Source: Kwoniella bestiolae CBS 10118
Lineage: Eukaryota; Basidiomycota; Tremellomycetes; Tremellales; Cryptococcaceae
Assembly (NCBI RefSeq): GCF_000512585.2
Contig: NC_089242.1
Location: 2,294,001 to 2,358,000, forward strand
Reading direction: 5' to 3'
DNA length: 64,000 nucleotides
Under the pieces are notes generated by a model. The model was not told the DNA's origin. It made no database searches and saw only the letters and a list, made by a program, of their open reading frames with translations. The position numbers and the translations under genes were made by a program. This document shows, one piece after another, positions 36,002-47,723 of the stretch (the first letter of the stretch is position 1; each line of letters begins with the position of its first letter).

Positions 36002-36545
36002 AGGAGGATCTGAATGATGAATGATGGTGGTTTACGATTATGAGATTCGGAATGTCTCGTCACGTCTTGTCGAGTAAGTGTCAAAGTCACGAAGATACAC
36101 GGGATCTGCTAGGCAATTTGTCCTTTTTCTCATACTCTCACACATAGAATAAGCTATCGCTTTAAAACTGTATTGTATATATTAATGATCTAGCTTGTCT
36201 TCGGTTTACCATGTTTCTGCAAAAATATACGCAGATATACCATATACATATATATATATCATATACCTTGCATCGAATGCACTGGACCTGTGCTGCCATG
36301 TTTTGGGAGAGTGAGTGGGATATGCAAATTATCCTGCTGGAGTGGGATTATCTCGCGAGTGATGACCTGGCTCAGAGACTAGTGTTTACAGATATGCGAT
36401 TTATCAGAAGTTTCATCACATCGCTGGAACGGTGTGTTAAGATATATCTACAAATATTTACACGAATACGAAGAGAAAGTTATAGACCCCTCTGGTCTCT
36501 TCCTGCATTCCTTTTGACGTTTCGTCGGATAACCTCAAGCTCGTT
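36002..36545. other. Intergenic, convergent 3' ends
   Basis: 544 bp between GT69 copy 1 and the small membrane-protein gene; includes a TA-rich run near 36236-36262. No gene seen. Confidence 0.6.
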
Positions 36546-37279
36546 TCAGATGGGCTGACTTTGAGTTTCCTCCGTGGGTAGGAGGATTCGCTTCTTGTTT
36601 TTACGAGCGTTGTATATCCTTGAGATCTCGATCTGATAAGGTGGAGATGATCAGTCATGCTCATGCCCATACTCATGCTGAGAGGTAGGTATTCGAATTG
36701 GACTTACGAAAGCAATGACCAGCCAGATGAGTCTATCGAGCGACAACCATCTTTGAGTCAGCTCCACACCACTTGACCCATACGCTTCTCCTTAGACTGG
36801 TGATATCAAAAGTCAACTCACCCAACAAGCACCATAATCCACCAAGCCTGGGCAGGCTGCACACAAAGCCTATACCACCCCAACTCGCCCAATCTCTCCT
36901 TATGCCACGATTCACCACCAACCATCACGCCGTACCAACATTCTCCGTGCTGTGACCCCACCCAACACGCCGTCAGTACATGATCAAAGCACCACTGCAC
37001 CTGGACGGTATGGGATGAGAAGGTACCTACGATATAATCAATAGCCAGCAGGAGATTCGCAAATATCGCACTGGATATAGCGATCAGTGCTGTGCCGAGG
37101 CTTGGATGATAGGAGGCTAGGAGTAGCCCAAGGGAGATTGTAAGGAACACTGGTGGAGAGAGACGGTTGAGCGTTAGGGCGCTGGTTATTAGGTATATTG
37201 AGAGGGTCGTTAGGGAGATGAGGATGGGTGTGAATGGGGAGAAGCGATTGGGTATGGTGGTGGATGTGGGTCGGGGCAT
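36546..37279 (-). CDS. Small multi-spanning membrane protein, unknown
   Basis: Not recognised. Exons 36822-37279, 36708-36732 (25 nt) and 36546-36632 sum to 190 codons (189 residues). MPRPTSTTIPN leads into hydrophobic segments (ILISLTTLSIYLITSALTL, PPVFLTISLGLLLASY, LIAISSAIFANLLLAIDYIV) and a Trp/Cys-rich middle (VQWCFDHVLTACW). A last membrane segment is formed across three exons (AWWIMVLVG|LIWLVIAF|IEI), followed by a basic tail (NARKNKKR). Four or so membrane passes suggest a MARVEL-like topology, but no signature is visible. An ATG 22 codons upstream (37345) is in frame; the shorter start is preferred because the extra part looks like 5' leader. It sits head-to-head with GT69 copy 2 (389 bp). 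Confidence 0.65.
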
Positions 37280-37668
37280 TGGTGCGATTTTAACTATGCA
37301 GTCACTGTATGTTGATGTTTGAGATAATCTTTCCTCCTTCCTCACGGAATGTCTTCTTCAAAAGGTACGATGATCAAACAGGTTGATGAATGACTTGGAA
37401 AGAGTTGAGTTGATGATCAATCATGATTTCATGATTTTATGATTTCAAGTTACTTCAGGGCAATCCGCGGATACTTGGTTATCGATAAAAGGCGGTGCAA
37501 AAGTCGCCGATGAGCCGAGCTAGTCGCTGGACTCATACTCGTAGCGTCCGTCACATTAAAGCAATCATGCAAGACAACTTGCTTGTCAACGCTTGATTGA
37601 ACCTCATCTTGTACCCTCAATGCCGCCTCCATCCTAACGAGACAGTCTACCCAGTAAATCCCTCCTCC
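37280..37668. other. Divergent promoter, small membrane protein / GT69 copy 2
   Basis: 389 bp between the two start codons. No distinct motif recognised. Confidence 0.5.
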
Positions 37669-39838
37669 ATGTCCCGATACTTTTCCACATTATCGCACAA
37701 CATCAGCAGTCTCATCAATGACATACGATCATATAGTCATACGTCTACACCTACAACTAGAAATGACCAACGGGATATATCGCTCTCGACCAGTAGAAAT
37801 ACGTACAGGCGGTTGAACGGGCAGGTTCCGCCTGAAGTCAGAGATAACACAGTACATGGAATCTTGGAGGAAGACGAGGAAGAAGACGAGGAGGAGGAGC
37901 AAGATGATAATGATGAAGGGGATGAAAGTGATTCACCACCACCATCTTACAATGCAGCGACGACATCAACATCAACCTCGCCCTCTCGCAAGAGATTACG
38001 CCGCAATCCCGTCTTCTCGCTATTCGTAGTCATAGGTATAGGCTGGACAGCTGGCCTCTACCTCACCTATCCATTCCCCACTACCATACCCCTCTTCGTT
38101 GGATCACTGATAATCCTATTCGGATGGACCATCACCACTCTCACCGACCTTGTCTTTTCACTCCTACGGCAACGGGAAAGCACTACTACAATCATGGCGA
38201 GATATACACCATTGAGGAAGATGGGATTAGCAATTTCGACGGTCTTCTTGATTTACCTGTTCAATCTGGGATTCACACCTCAAACACATACACAGTCTTC
38301 ACCTGCTGCTATGGATGGGAGTAAAGAGAAATACTTCATAGCTGCTAATATGCATAATAACGAGGCTGTCTTGTCGGAGTGGTCCAGCCAATTGATCAAG
38401 TTGATCTTCCATCGTGGGTGTATCAGACTACTGGATCTCGATAACTGTCCCACAAAGCTGACAAGAACATAACTTGTGATCTTGAACGATGTAGTCGGCA
38501 GGGACAACGTCTACGTATCAATATACGAATCCAACTCCCGCGACTCTACTAAACACCTCCTATCGGTCCTCAACACTACCTTGGAGAATTTGTCGATAGA
38601 GCATCGAATAATCACAGACGAGGATAACAAGCATTGGTGGCCCTATGCCACTGCTGTAGAGCGGATAGAGTACCTCGCAAACGCACGGAACATCGCCATT
38701 GAACCTCTGCAGTCTCCCGACCCTCACATCAGGCTGAATGGGTATAGGGAGTATACAAAGATACTATTTTTCAACGATGTTTGGTTTGATTGGCGGGATA
38801 TTGTAAAGCTATTGAACACGAGGTATAAAAGTGACTCGAAGGAAGACGAAGGAGAGTACGATCAAGTTTGCGCTATGGATTTTGGATCTTCCGGTAAGTC
38901 CGGGATACACTCGTCCTTTGATCTTATATGATCGGACCTTCAAGATGCTGATGCTTCTCTGTGGAATGGACAGGCCTGTACGATACCTGGGTGGCTAGAG
39001 ATGTGTGCGGCACACCCCTCAGACCTTTTTGGCCGTATGTGAAAGATGGTGAATCGATCGAAAGAATCAGAAAGGGTGAACCTATCAGAGTATCAGCCTG
39101 TTGGAATGGAGTGACTGTGTTGAATGCTCGGCCGTTCTTGTTTCATGATTCTGGGGATTTGGACGGATCAATACCGGCTGTCGGCGGATTGGAGAAGAGA
39201 GGATGGAGGATGATTGATAATTGTGAATGTCTCCCCTTTCTCACTGTAACGTGTTTCTGTTTTGGGGTGTTGGTCCAGCCCAATATGCTGTATCTCTGGA
39301 CAGATCGTGGATCTAAACTGGACTGGAATTATCACTAAATCATCATCGCCATAGCATCCTATCCCCACTCGGTGTCCTCCCCTGTTCTGATTCACCAAAA
39401 CCCCATTGAATTTCGTACCTCCAACATCTCACAATGCGACCACTCTGAATGCTTCCTAATCTCTTATGACCTACATCGATACTACCCCGACAGACCCGTC
39501 AAGATCTACATGAACCCCGAGGTGAAAGTCGCCTATGAGCGGAACTGGTTCAATTGGCATAATGTGGTATTGGAAATACCCATTATCAAATGGTGGTTGA
39601 GTGGGTTGTTCTGTTCTTGATCCTGTCAATGATCTACAACCTGTCTAGTGAGACAGTACTGATGTCATGTCCATTGTTAGCCCACTGGTCCCGAGGATAT
39701 CCTTTACTTCTGGTAGATTGGATATGGGAAAATTTCGGACGTAAGAGGGATTATTGTACGTGGTCTGCCCTAGCCTGGCATGCACCTGAACGTTGCCCCA
39801 GTCTGCCTGGTCCGCCTCATACATCTTGGGACCAGTAG
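37669..39838 (+). CDS. GT69 (CAP59-family) glycosyltransferase, copy 2
   Basis: Paralog of the gene at 33792. Exons 37669-38413, 38495-38893, 38974-39222, 39355-39600 and 39681-39838 sum to 599 codons. The cytosolic tail carries a long Glu/Asp run and SPPPSYNAAT (PPxY); membrane segments are FSLFVVIGIGWTAGLYLTY, IPLFVGSLIILFGWTI and GLAISTVFLIYLFNLGF. The lumenal domain has KYFIAANMHNNEAVLSEWS, VYVSIYESNSRDSTK, DNKHWWPY, KILFFNDVWFDW, QVCAMDFG, YDTWVARDVCGTPLRPFWPY and CDHSECFLISYDLHR. Exons 4 (246 nt) and 5 (158 nt) have the same lengths as in copy 1, and all intron phases agree. An ATG 24 codons upstream is in frame, but alignment with copy 1 favours 37669. Confidence 0.9.
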
Positions 39839-40225
39839 GTAGATGCATGGTACTGGAGCATTGTTGTAACATTATGCATCTCACTGCATGTCCTTGCCCT
39901 TCATCAAGCACCTGATCTGCCGGGTTACTGGAAATGTGCGAACACAGTACAGAACGGCGAAGTATGACCGGTCGCCACGGGCATTGATCACCGCTTACCT
40001 TTTATCATCCATCATAATGGCTTATCGATACGAATCTCCCCGGCTTTAGTCTTCAGGTACTTGGATGATCGTCATGGCATTGTGTGTATGTGATAAATGA
40101 ACAACATCGTTCATACGTATATAACCTACATGTCCGCGTGCATGCTGAGACCCACAATGTGCAGCACTCCCGTCAACTAATCCCAGTGAGAAGGACCATC
40201 ACCATAATTAGTTAGAACAATAACA
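39839..40225. other. Intergenic upstream of BRI3-like gene
   Basis: 387 bp, same-strand spacer between GT69 copy 2 and the BRI3-like gene. Nothing else seen. Confidence 0.5.
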
Positions 40226-40903
40226 ATGGCTCAGATCAAGGATCTTCACGTCAATCAGACCTCACCCCGTTCAAAGAGAACTAGGAACATGGACCGGGTC
40301 CCATCAGGGCCTCCACCAACATACGAGCAAGTTGAGAAGTTAGATTCCCTCCCTCAAGCTTTACCTCATGCTGTCCCTCACTCGCATTTGCAGCATCATG
40401 ATGGGATTGAGACCGAAGCCACTGACTTTGGTAAGTGGGAAGGGACTGTACGTTATGCGATGCTCCTGCTCAATGAAGGAGTCGTACTGTACGAATAGAT
40501 GCCACCAAGCGTACATCCCTATCACAAGTGATCTGTACCGACCCACTAGGACATCGACCAAAGACCAAATATGGCACGGTGGGGATCATAGCTGGTATAG
40601 TGTTTTTCCCTTGGGGATTGTTCTGGTGAGTTGCTATATAACTTGACCGAATCTCGTGATGCCATGGCATTGCATTGAGAGTCGCTGGTCGCTGATGAGT
40701 TTGATTGATGTTACAGGACAAAGTGCGATTCTCAGGTGGTCTGTAAATCGTGTGATACGGTACTACGACCTAAACATTGTCAGGCTAGGGGTCGGGGTCG
40801 GGATCGTGAATTGCTGATGGACGGTGATAATGGATATGGGTATGGATATGGATCGTGCGGGTCGAGAAAAAGAAAGAGATGTTGTGGACGTGGAAGATGT
40901 TGA
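40226..40903 (+). CDS. Small BRI3-like tail-anchored-type membrane protein with PPxY
   Basis: Exons 40226-40430, 40499-40625 and 40717-40903 sum to 173 codons (172 residues). The N-terminal part is soluble with a PPxY motif (GPPPTYEQV). One hydrophobic segment, GTVGIIAGIVFFPWGLFW, is followed at once by a Cys cluster (KCDSQVVCKSCDTVLRPKHC), then Gly/Tyr and Lys/Arg/Cys-rich ends (RKKKRCCGRGRC). A FFP-type membrane segment followed by a Cys pair resembles BRI3/LITAF-like endolysosomal proteins; that assignment is tentative. It lies 387 bp downstream of GT69 copy 2 on the same strand. Confidence 0.65.
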
Positions 40904-43141
40904 GGTTGATTTTGCTTTACTACCTGCAACACGTTTGGTGGACTAAGTTACCTTACAGTTGAAGTATGTGGTCATTTGCTCGTATAACAGTCCCGCTTGT
41001 AGTGTATGATACTCCATGTACTCGTGCAGTACGTCCCGATGTTCCTGAGATGGGGTATCGCAATAAACGATCCAATCCATACGAGGATATCCCCATAGAA
41101 TCAATTTATCAACGGAAAATTGAGATTCTAGGATAACTTAAACCAATGGATCCTCGCTTATTCCAAGAGATCCTTCGCATTGCAATCCCAAATTTTAAGC
41201 TTGAATTCTATCATCACTTTTCCATTCCTGCTCGCTTAGAATTCCGAAGAACGCACGAAGCCAATTGGCTCCTCGTTAAATAATGTTGGATTTACGGGAC
41301 ATCCGCATTGGAGAACTGGAGCCCGCTTGACTTGCGTAACGATGCTTATGCTTTTCATCTCGTCCAATAAGGTGCGGTAAATTCACGAAGACGTTTGAGA
41401 AGGAAAACGTACTTTCCCTCAATCTCATGACTCCATTGCATGCGATTCCAGCATTATGCGTATACCGTTTACTGTACAGGAATCCCAGTACAGTAAGAGT
41501 TATGTAGCGATATCATCTGACGAAGTCTGCAGAAATTTTTCATTTGGCAAGGAAAAGGAACGAGAGATGATCACCATAACGCCACAAATCAGAAATAGTA
41601 ACGCCCCACGCGTCATTGCAGCTCACTCCGGTCTACTCCGCTGAGTTCCCTGAGCATCTAGGCTCCAGGGGTAAAGGTAGGGGCTGATCCAATGAAAAAG
41701 AAGGAATCGGATAACATGAATCTATCATTGAATAACAGTTGAGATTGCATGATGGCTCACCATAACCTTCGACAGGAGCTGCTTCACGACCGTTGTTGGG
41801 ATAGGGAAGGAGCTTTGCTCGCAAGCTTACACTGATCGCCGTGCTGGCATGATCGTACAGCTGCGTGAGGTGTCGTCCTCGATCAAGACTCGCCACCGAT
41901 CCAACAGGTTCAAAGCAGCATGTGTCGCTTACGTGAAAAGGCTGAGGTAAATTTCCGTTTTGCCCCCCCTGCCCCTTCCTACTCCTCCAAGCTCCTTTGT
42001 AGACCCCAAGTTTACCGTACATCAAAGACATTACTACCCTGAACAGGCTTCGTCATTCCAATCAAAAATTTGGGTGCAGATCCTGAATTCCCCCACTAAG
42101 ACGAGCAAGCATGAGAAAAAGAGCTCCATTTGAACACCCGAGATGCATGCTCTCGTACATCTCTACCCTAGAGCGAACTTGCTTACTACAGGAGCAGACC
42201 GATATCCAAATTTTCTCTGACCCAACCGTGTCGTTCAATACACACTTCTCGGCAACTATTCGTGTTCGTGTTCGTGTTCTTGCTTACAGCAGCAAATCAT
42301 CTTATTCATACTGTGAATACTACTGCTGTACTGTATTTCATTTCGACCCGGTCCAGATTCTCCATTCTGTAACAAGTTTTTCTCTTTCACTCTCACTCTC
42401 AACTCTATTTCGTCCTCATCAGTAGGGTTGATTCAGATCACAGACACGAAACACGCCTTTTCACGTTTCTTGTGCTCGTATCGTCAATCGTTTTTACTAT
42501 TTGTTCGGTTTCGCACTATAGTACCATCCGATAGGACAATATATTACCTCAGCTTAAACCCTCCTCTACGTCAAAGACTGCTTTTCTCCACCATACGATC
42601 AGCACGTTCCTCAGGAATCAATCATTCATAAAGGATCATCCTTTCGTCGCGAGACTACGAATCGTGGGAAAAAATTAGAAGATACGAGTTGATACAAGAG
42701 GACCGCCATTCCAATTGATCATCTTTAGAAGAGGAGAAGGCTTTACAAGCTGACCGAGGGAAGGAAGTCGTACGTTCTCTTTCTTCTTCACTCAAATCTC
42801 TTGGAAGTGAAGAGTTGCTCCTCTTTTGTATTTCTGTTTGGATAAAACCCATCAACGGGGCCTCATCATATCCCCACGAACACCTGATCATCAAAACTTT
42901 TGCTTTAGCTATAGATCCTTCACATCGTTTCATCTTTACATTCAAACACTCTTCCAAAAATGTTGATCTCAGAGTAAACATCTTCCTTGATCATATTTGG
43001 GCGATCTGATCAAAATCACAATCTTTCCTAATATATAACAATCAAATTTCGATTCAGTCTGAAGGTTACTTTTATTGCCCTTTTCCCGTTCAAATTGTCA
43101 TCTACGTTTATTTGGTATTCTTTAGCTTACTATTATCCCAC
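40904..43141. other. Long upstream region/leader of the PP1 regulator gene
   Basis: 2.2 kb without a supported gene. A GTTCGT microsatellite lies near 42260-42282, and a strongly pyrimidine-rich zone (about 42360-43140) contains several upstream ATGs, as in a long 5' leader that may include introns. Confidence 0.5.
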
Positions 43142-46100
43142 ATGACCCCCTCTCTTCAGAATACAGGACCAGTCACGGGCTCATCTCATCATCATTCAAT
43201 CAAGCCCATTGACCCACCAGCATCCCAAGAGTTCTACCCTACACCACCTCCTTCACCCATCATCAGCGATACAAACGCCCTACCTCCTACACTGGATACT
43301 CCCCCAATACCATTACCATTGGCTACCCCTAACGTCGCGGTACCTATTGCACTTTCCCTCGACACGCAACATCATCTACCTCACGCTTCATCGTTACGTC
43401 TCGAGACTCCGAACTCTCTGCTCGCGACATTGGGTGGTAATAGGGTACTCGCTCTAGATCCACTAGCATCAGTCTGGGATCGTATGCCTTACTCAGCTTC
43501 CACTCCTATAGTCTCTACACCCAACGTGATGGAAGAGGACAGCGTGGAATCCTTGGTGGGCGGACAAAAGCCTCAGCCTTCGATGCATGGCTTACATTGG
43601 GCGATGAGAAAACAAAAGTGAGTGATTACATCTTCATGACTCGAAAATAAGATCCGAGTGTTCCTACCCTTCCTTTGAGGATCAATTCGTTGTGTTGTTG
43701 TGTTTCTTATTTTATTTTCCATCAAAAGCGGAAAGCTGACGTCAGATATAACAGGTCGAGTGAACATATATCATCTATATTCGTATCCCCACCTACACCA
43801 GAGAGGATGGCTTCTCCAACTTCAGAAGATCCACCTTCAAAATCAATCCAATCCTCTGTTCCCTCTTCATCATCTACATCAAACCCTTACGCTTTCCCAA
43901 ATAAGACTGTCGAGTCGAGGTCAAGTGCTTCTTCCCCTAGTGGATCCAGAGAAGCTTCCCCCACCGCTAGTCCGCTCTTATCGGCTAAAGTGTTACCTGC
44001 ACTGTCGTCATCGAACGGAACGACGATCCCTCTCCAAGTATTACCTGAAGTGCGATCACCACCTAAAAAGACGATAGCGATGACGACGGATTCACTCCAG
44101 CTGACTGCCAAAAGAGGTAGAAGACCCAGATTGTTTGGATTCACCGAAATGATGGACGGTGGTGCTTCTGCTTCTGCTTCCAGCTCGGCAGCCAGTTCAG
44201 CAGCCAATTCTCCTGATCGAACTCCACCTGTTCATCCACGACACCTAGATCATTATTCATCTTCTTCTCATCACAGCAACAACAACGCCAGCTCATCAAA
44301 CACCTCTTCACCTGCCAACTTCATGCCCAGACGCCATCCCGTGCGAGCACGATCGGAAGCAGCTTTGATGTCGACCATACATCACATCCCACCTCGAAGG
44401 AGGGAGAACGGCCTCAAGTTGAATTTCGATGGTATTGTCCCTCTCCCTCAACCTCAGGAAGTCCAAAGTGCATCTATCGCTTCACCCTACTCTTCGAGAT
44501 TGATACGAAAGAAATCCGGAGAGATACTCAAATCCGCTCTGAAATATGGTGGTCCCCTCTTACCCAACGGTACACCCATACATGCCAGAGAATCAATCCC
44601 TTCCCCACGATTCGAATCCAAATCTTGTCCTTCCACACCGAGCTGTCCGAAATACGTTCACTTTGATGCTCAGCTGGAACGAGTCAAGTTGTTCTTGCAT
44701 GATCAGAAACCTCAAGTGGTCAGTCGAGATGGATCCCCCACAGCAGATACGACTTCAGAAGGAGATGAATTCCCATTCCCTTCGACCGATGAAGAAAGAG
44801 AAGTGAAGAAGGTCCTTACGGTCTCTTTACCCAATTTCCCTACTACCCACCCCCCTGATTCTGAGCTTTATCTCGAGTCGCTCTTCCTCGAAGATGACCG
44901 GAAAGCTCTCAAGGGAGTGGTAGTTTGCGCAAATATCTCTTTCCAGAAATGGGTCGCAGTGCGATTCACCTTCGATTGGTGGCAAACCACCTCGGAAGTC
45001 ACTGCTACATACAAGGAATCGATCAAGGGAGGTAAATTCGATAGATTCACTTTCAGTATCAAACTCAATGATATACTCGCGAAGATCGAGGAGAAGACCT
45101 TGTTCATGGCTATCAGGTATAATGCTGAGGGAAGAGAAATTTGGGATTCGAATGGTGGGCAAAACTATCAAGTCTTGTTCCAGAAAGTAGCACCTCAGCA
45201 ACCCGTTGGTCTTAGGGCTGCCAGGAACAGTATAAGCTTACAACCTGGTATGGGTAAGGCTGTTGGAGGGAGAACCTCTCAATGGAGTGTAGCTGGGGGC
45301 AATAACGATGATAGATTGGCGGATCTTAGAGCGAAGTTGGATAGGTTGACGGCGGATGAACCAGATAGAGTACCTGTCTCACCCAACTCTTCGAGACATT
45401 TCAGTTTCGATTTCGGTCGAAGAGGGTCTACAACCAATTCCTCAGGTTCAGGTTCAAGTCGACGAGGATCGGATAACCCATCTCCAAATGGTTCGCCTTC
45501 TCGACCATTCTCGCCTATGGACACTAAAGCTTCGGACCTTCCTGCTGCTGGTCCAGCTTTGGCCGCCAGATACGACTTCGGTGCGTCGCTTAAAACTACC
45601 GCTAGGAGAGGGTCCACGTCTCCTGTTGGTCGACCAGGCGAATTACCAGATGTCAAGACCGGTTTGCTCAACTATGGTATGAACGGTCAGAAGACGAACA
45701 GCAACCCTCACGCCGCTACTGAATTCTATTCACCGCGATTCAACCAAGCTAGCCTCAATACCAACGATTACTTCTTCTCGCCAACCAGTACATCTACATC
45801 TACTATGCCTATGCCTGCACCTGTACCGGATGTCAAAGTTCAGGGACCCTCTCCTCCACCAACGGAAGATCGAGATACTACTCCTACACCTACAACGGTC
45901 AATGCGCAGATCCGTGCTGGTTCTTCAACCTATACCGTCCCAGCACCGAAATCTCAAGCAGCGACCAAAGCTCCTTCTCCTCAAAGACCCACCCACGCCC
46001 TCTCTCGCAATGCGACATACCCTGCTAAGTTCACCATTGGAGATGATTCCGTGGAAGTCAGCCCGAACGTCTCACCCCCTCAATTGATATCTTCTTCATC

Positions 46101-46611
46101 AGCCGAATCGAACGCTACCGACACTCCTTCCGAGTCACCCAGATCGCCACCTGACCTCTCGTTGGCCAAGTGGAGTCCGACGGCTAAGTCGGCTGATTCA
46201 AGCGATGATGCAAATAGTCTGAGTAGTTATAGTAGTTTTCTCGAACAGTAAGTTGTCTTCACTACATATAGTGAAATCTACAATATTGACTGTATTGCTT
46301 TTGGTAGATTCTGCTGGGGAGGTAATTCGATGACACCTGAACGAAGATCCCATTCGACCTCTTCATTGGATAATTACTTCCAACCCATCGAGGTGGAGTC
46401 TGGAATAGCCACCCCACGAGCATTGGCCACCACCCCTCAAGCTAGGGTTGTATCCAGAATCGAGACTCCCTCGTCGACCACGAGTAGTAGTTATTATTCG
46501 ACCTACTCCAATACACCCACTACTAAAGAGGATTTGGAACATGTTGAAAGTGCCTTGGGCGGAGATAGGGTACATGTCAATGGGCACATGTCTCCTCCTG
46601 TTATGGCTTGA
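43142..46611 (+). CDS. PP1 regulatory subunit with CBM21 (GAC1-like), glycogen targeting
   Basis: Directs type-1 protein phosphatase to glycogen and glycogen synthase. Exons 43142-43617, 43755-46247 and 46308-46611 sum to 1,091 codons (1,090 residues). A Ser/Pro-rich N-terminus leads to the PP1-docking RVxF-type motif KYVHF in CPKYVHFDAQLERVKLF (about 44650-44695), spaced as in Gac1/PPP1R3 proteins. The CBM21 domain follows (44880-45190): LYLESLFLEDDRKALKGVVV, VCANISFQKWVAVRFTFDWW, FSIKLNDI, FMAIRYNAEGREIWDSNGGQNY. A long Ser/Pro/Thr-rich tail holds many possible phosphosites; the last exon begins with FCWGGNSM, a short block also seen at the end of Gac1-type proteins. The start is the first ATG after a long leader. 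Confidence 0.9.
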
Positions 46612-47723
46612 TGATCGATATTCTCACCCTCTGGATATATATACCTTTTCTTCCTATTCTATAATCATTTCATCCTAGTCGGTACTCGCATTGGTTTCTT
46701 TCTCATGTCCTGATTCAAATCCATGTACTGTAGCGCCATACTGTAATTTGTATTATCTCTTCTTCTCTTTCTTTCGTTTATCATTGGTTTTTCGCATCGT
46801 CTTTTGGTAATCGTGGCTTGTCAATAGATCATACACATGTTGATAGATGGACTTTAGTTCATGCGGGTATAGGATGGGAGCACTTGCATCTCGTGTCATG
46901 TCATGTTCTGTATCATGTTGCCTTCCCTTCGGATCCCACTCATCTTGGATAATACTGAGTCGTAAGAAGCCAGTCGGCGAGCAAATGAAGCCACGTGAGA
47001 TGACATGTACAGTCACTGGTGGCCTGTACGCAACTCTTCGAACGGTGGTGAAGGAATCGTTTCTGCCTTCGACCACATGCGGTTGAAAGCTTTTTGCTAG
47101 CATTATTAGGCTCTGGAGAACAACCTTGCATACATGCCACCTTATCAGACTATCTCACAGTAGATTTGCCTGCTTGAGTGTACGGGAGCTCGCCGGCGCT
47201 GTTACAAAATGGAGTGTGTACCAGATTCTCCATTGGTCTTTACAGATCCTGTCCTCTTTGTTCCTCTCGATCAAAGGATTCTTGACCCAACAATGCCTTT
47301 CTCCTCAGAAGCATTGAGCAGACTCAAGGGTAAGAAGTGCGTGACCGAAGACTTCTCAAATTGCGCAATGAGAGGACGAACACATACGTATGTCGACCTG
47401 ATCGCGTGGGGCCGAAGCAAGCGTGAAATCATGCAGTCACTCAAGCTTCATACTGGTCAAAGGAGATAGGGATGATATGACCACCTCTCACCATTCGTTG
47501 GTCTTCTAAAGGCCGAAACACTTCGGCGAGCTGTAGAAGCAGTCAAGGCGGTGAACACGCCTTCGCGACTCGCCTTCGCCCATTGCATTCCTGAGAACTA
47601 TATAAGTCAGCCCCGGTCGCTCTGCTTGCATCACTCTGTTACTGTTTTTGACAAGGCCCCACATCATACATCGAAACTCTTGCCTCTATCATTTGCAACC
47701 CGGACGGGTATCGCTGATCAACA
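46612..47723. other. Intergenic between PP1 regulator and member G
   Basis: 1.1 kb with the G TATA box at 47599. A plus-strand frame from 47209 to 47469 encodes 86 residues of unknown nature and is not called a gene. Confidence 0.5.
47599..47606 (+). promoter_or_regulatory. TATA-like box of member G
   Basis: TATATAAG 118-125 bp upstream of the ATG at 47724, matching the spacing in member F. Confidence 0.5.

Noticed and set aside
46753..47103. 116-codon minus-strand frame after the PP1 regulator gene
   Set aside because: No domain, atypical composition, and overlaps the expected 3' UTR region.
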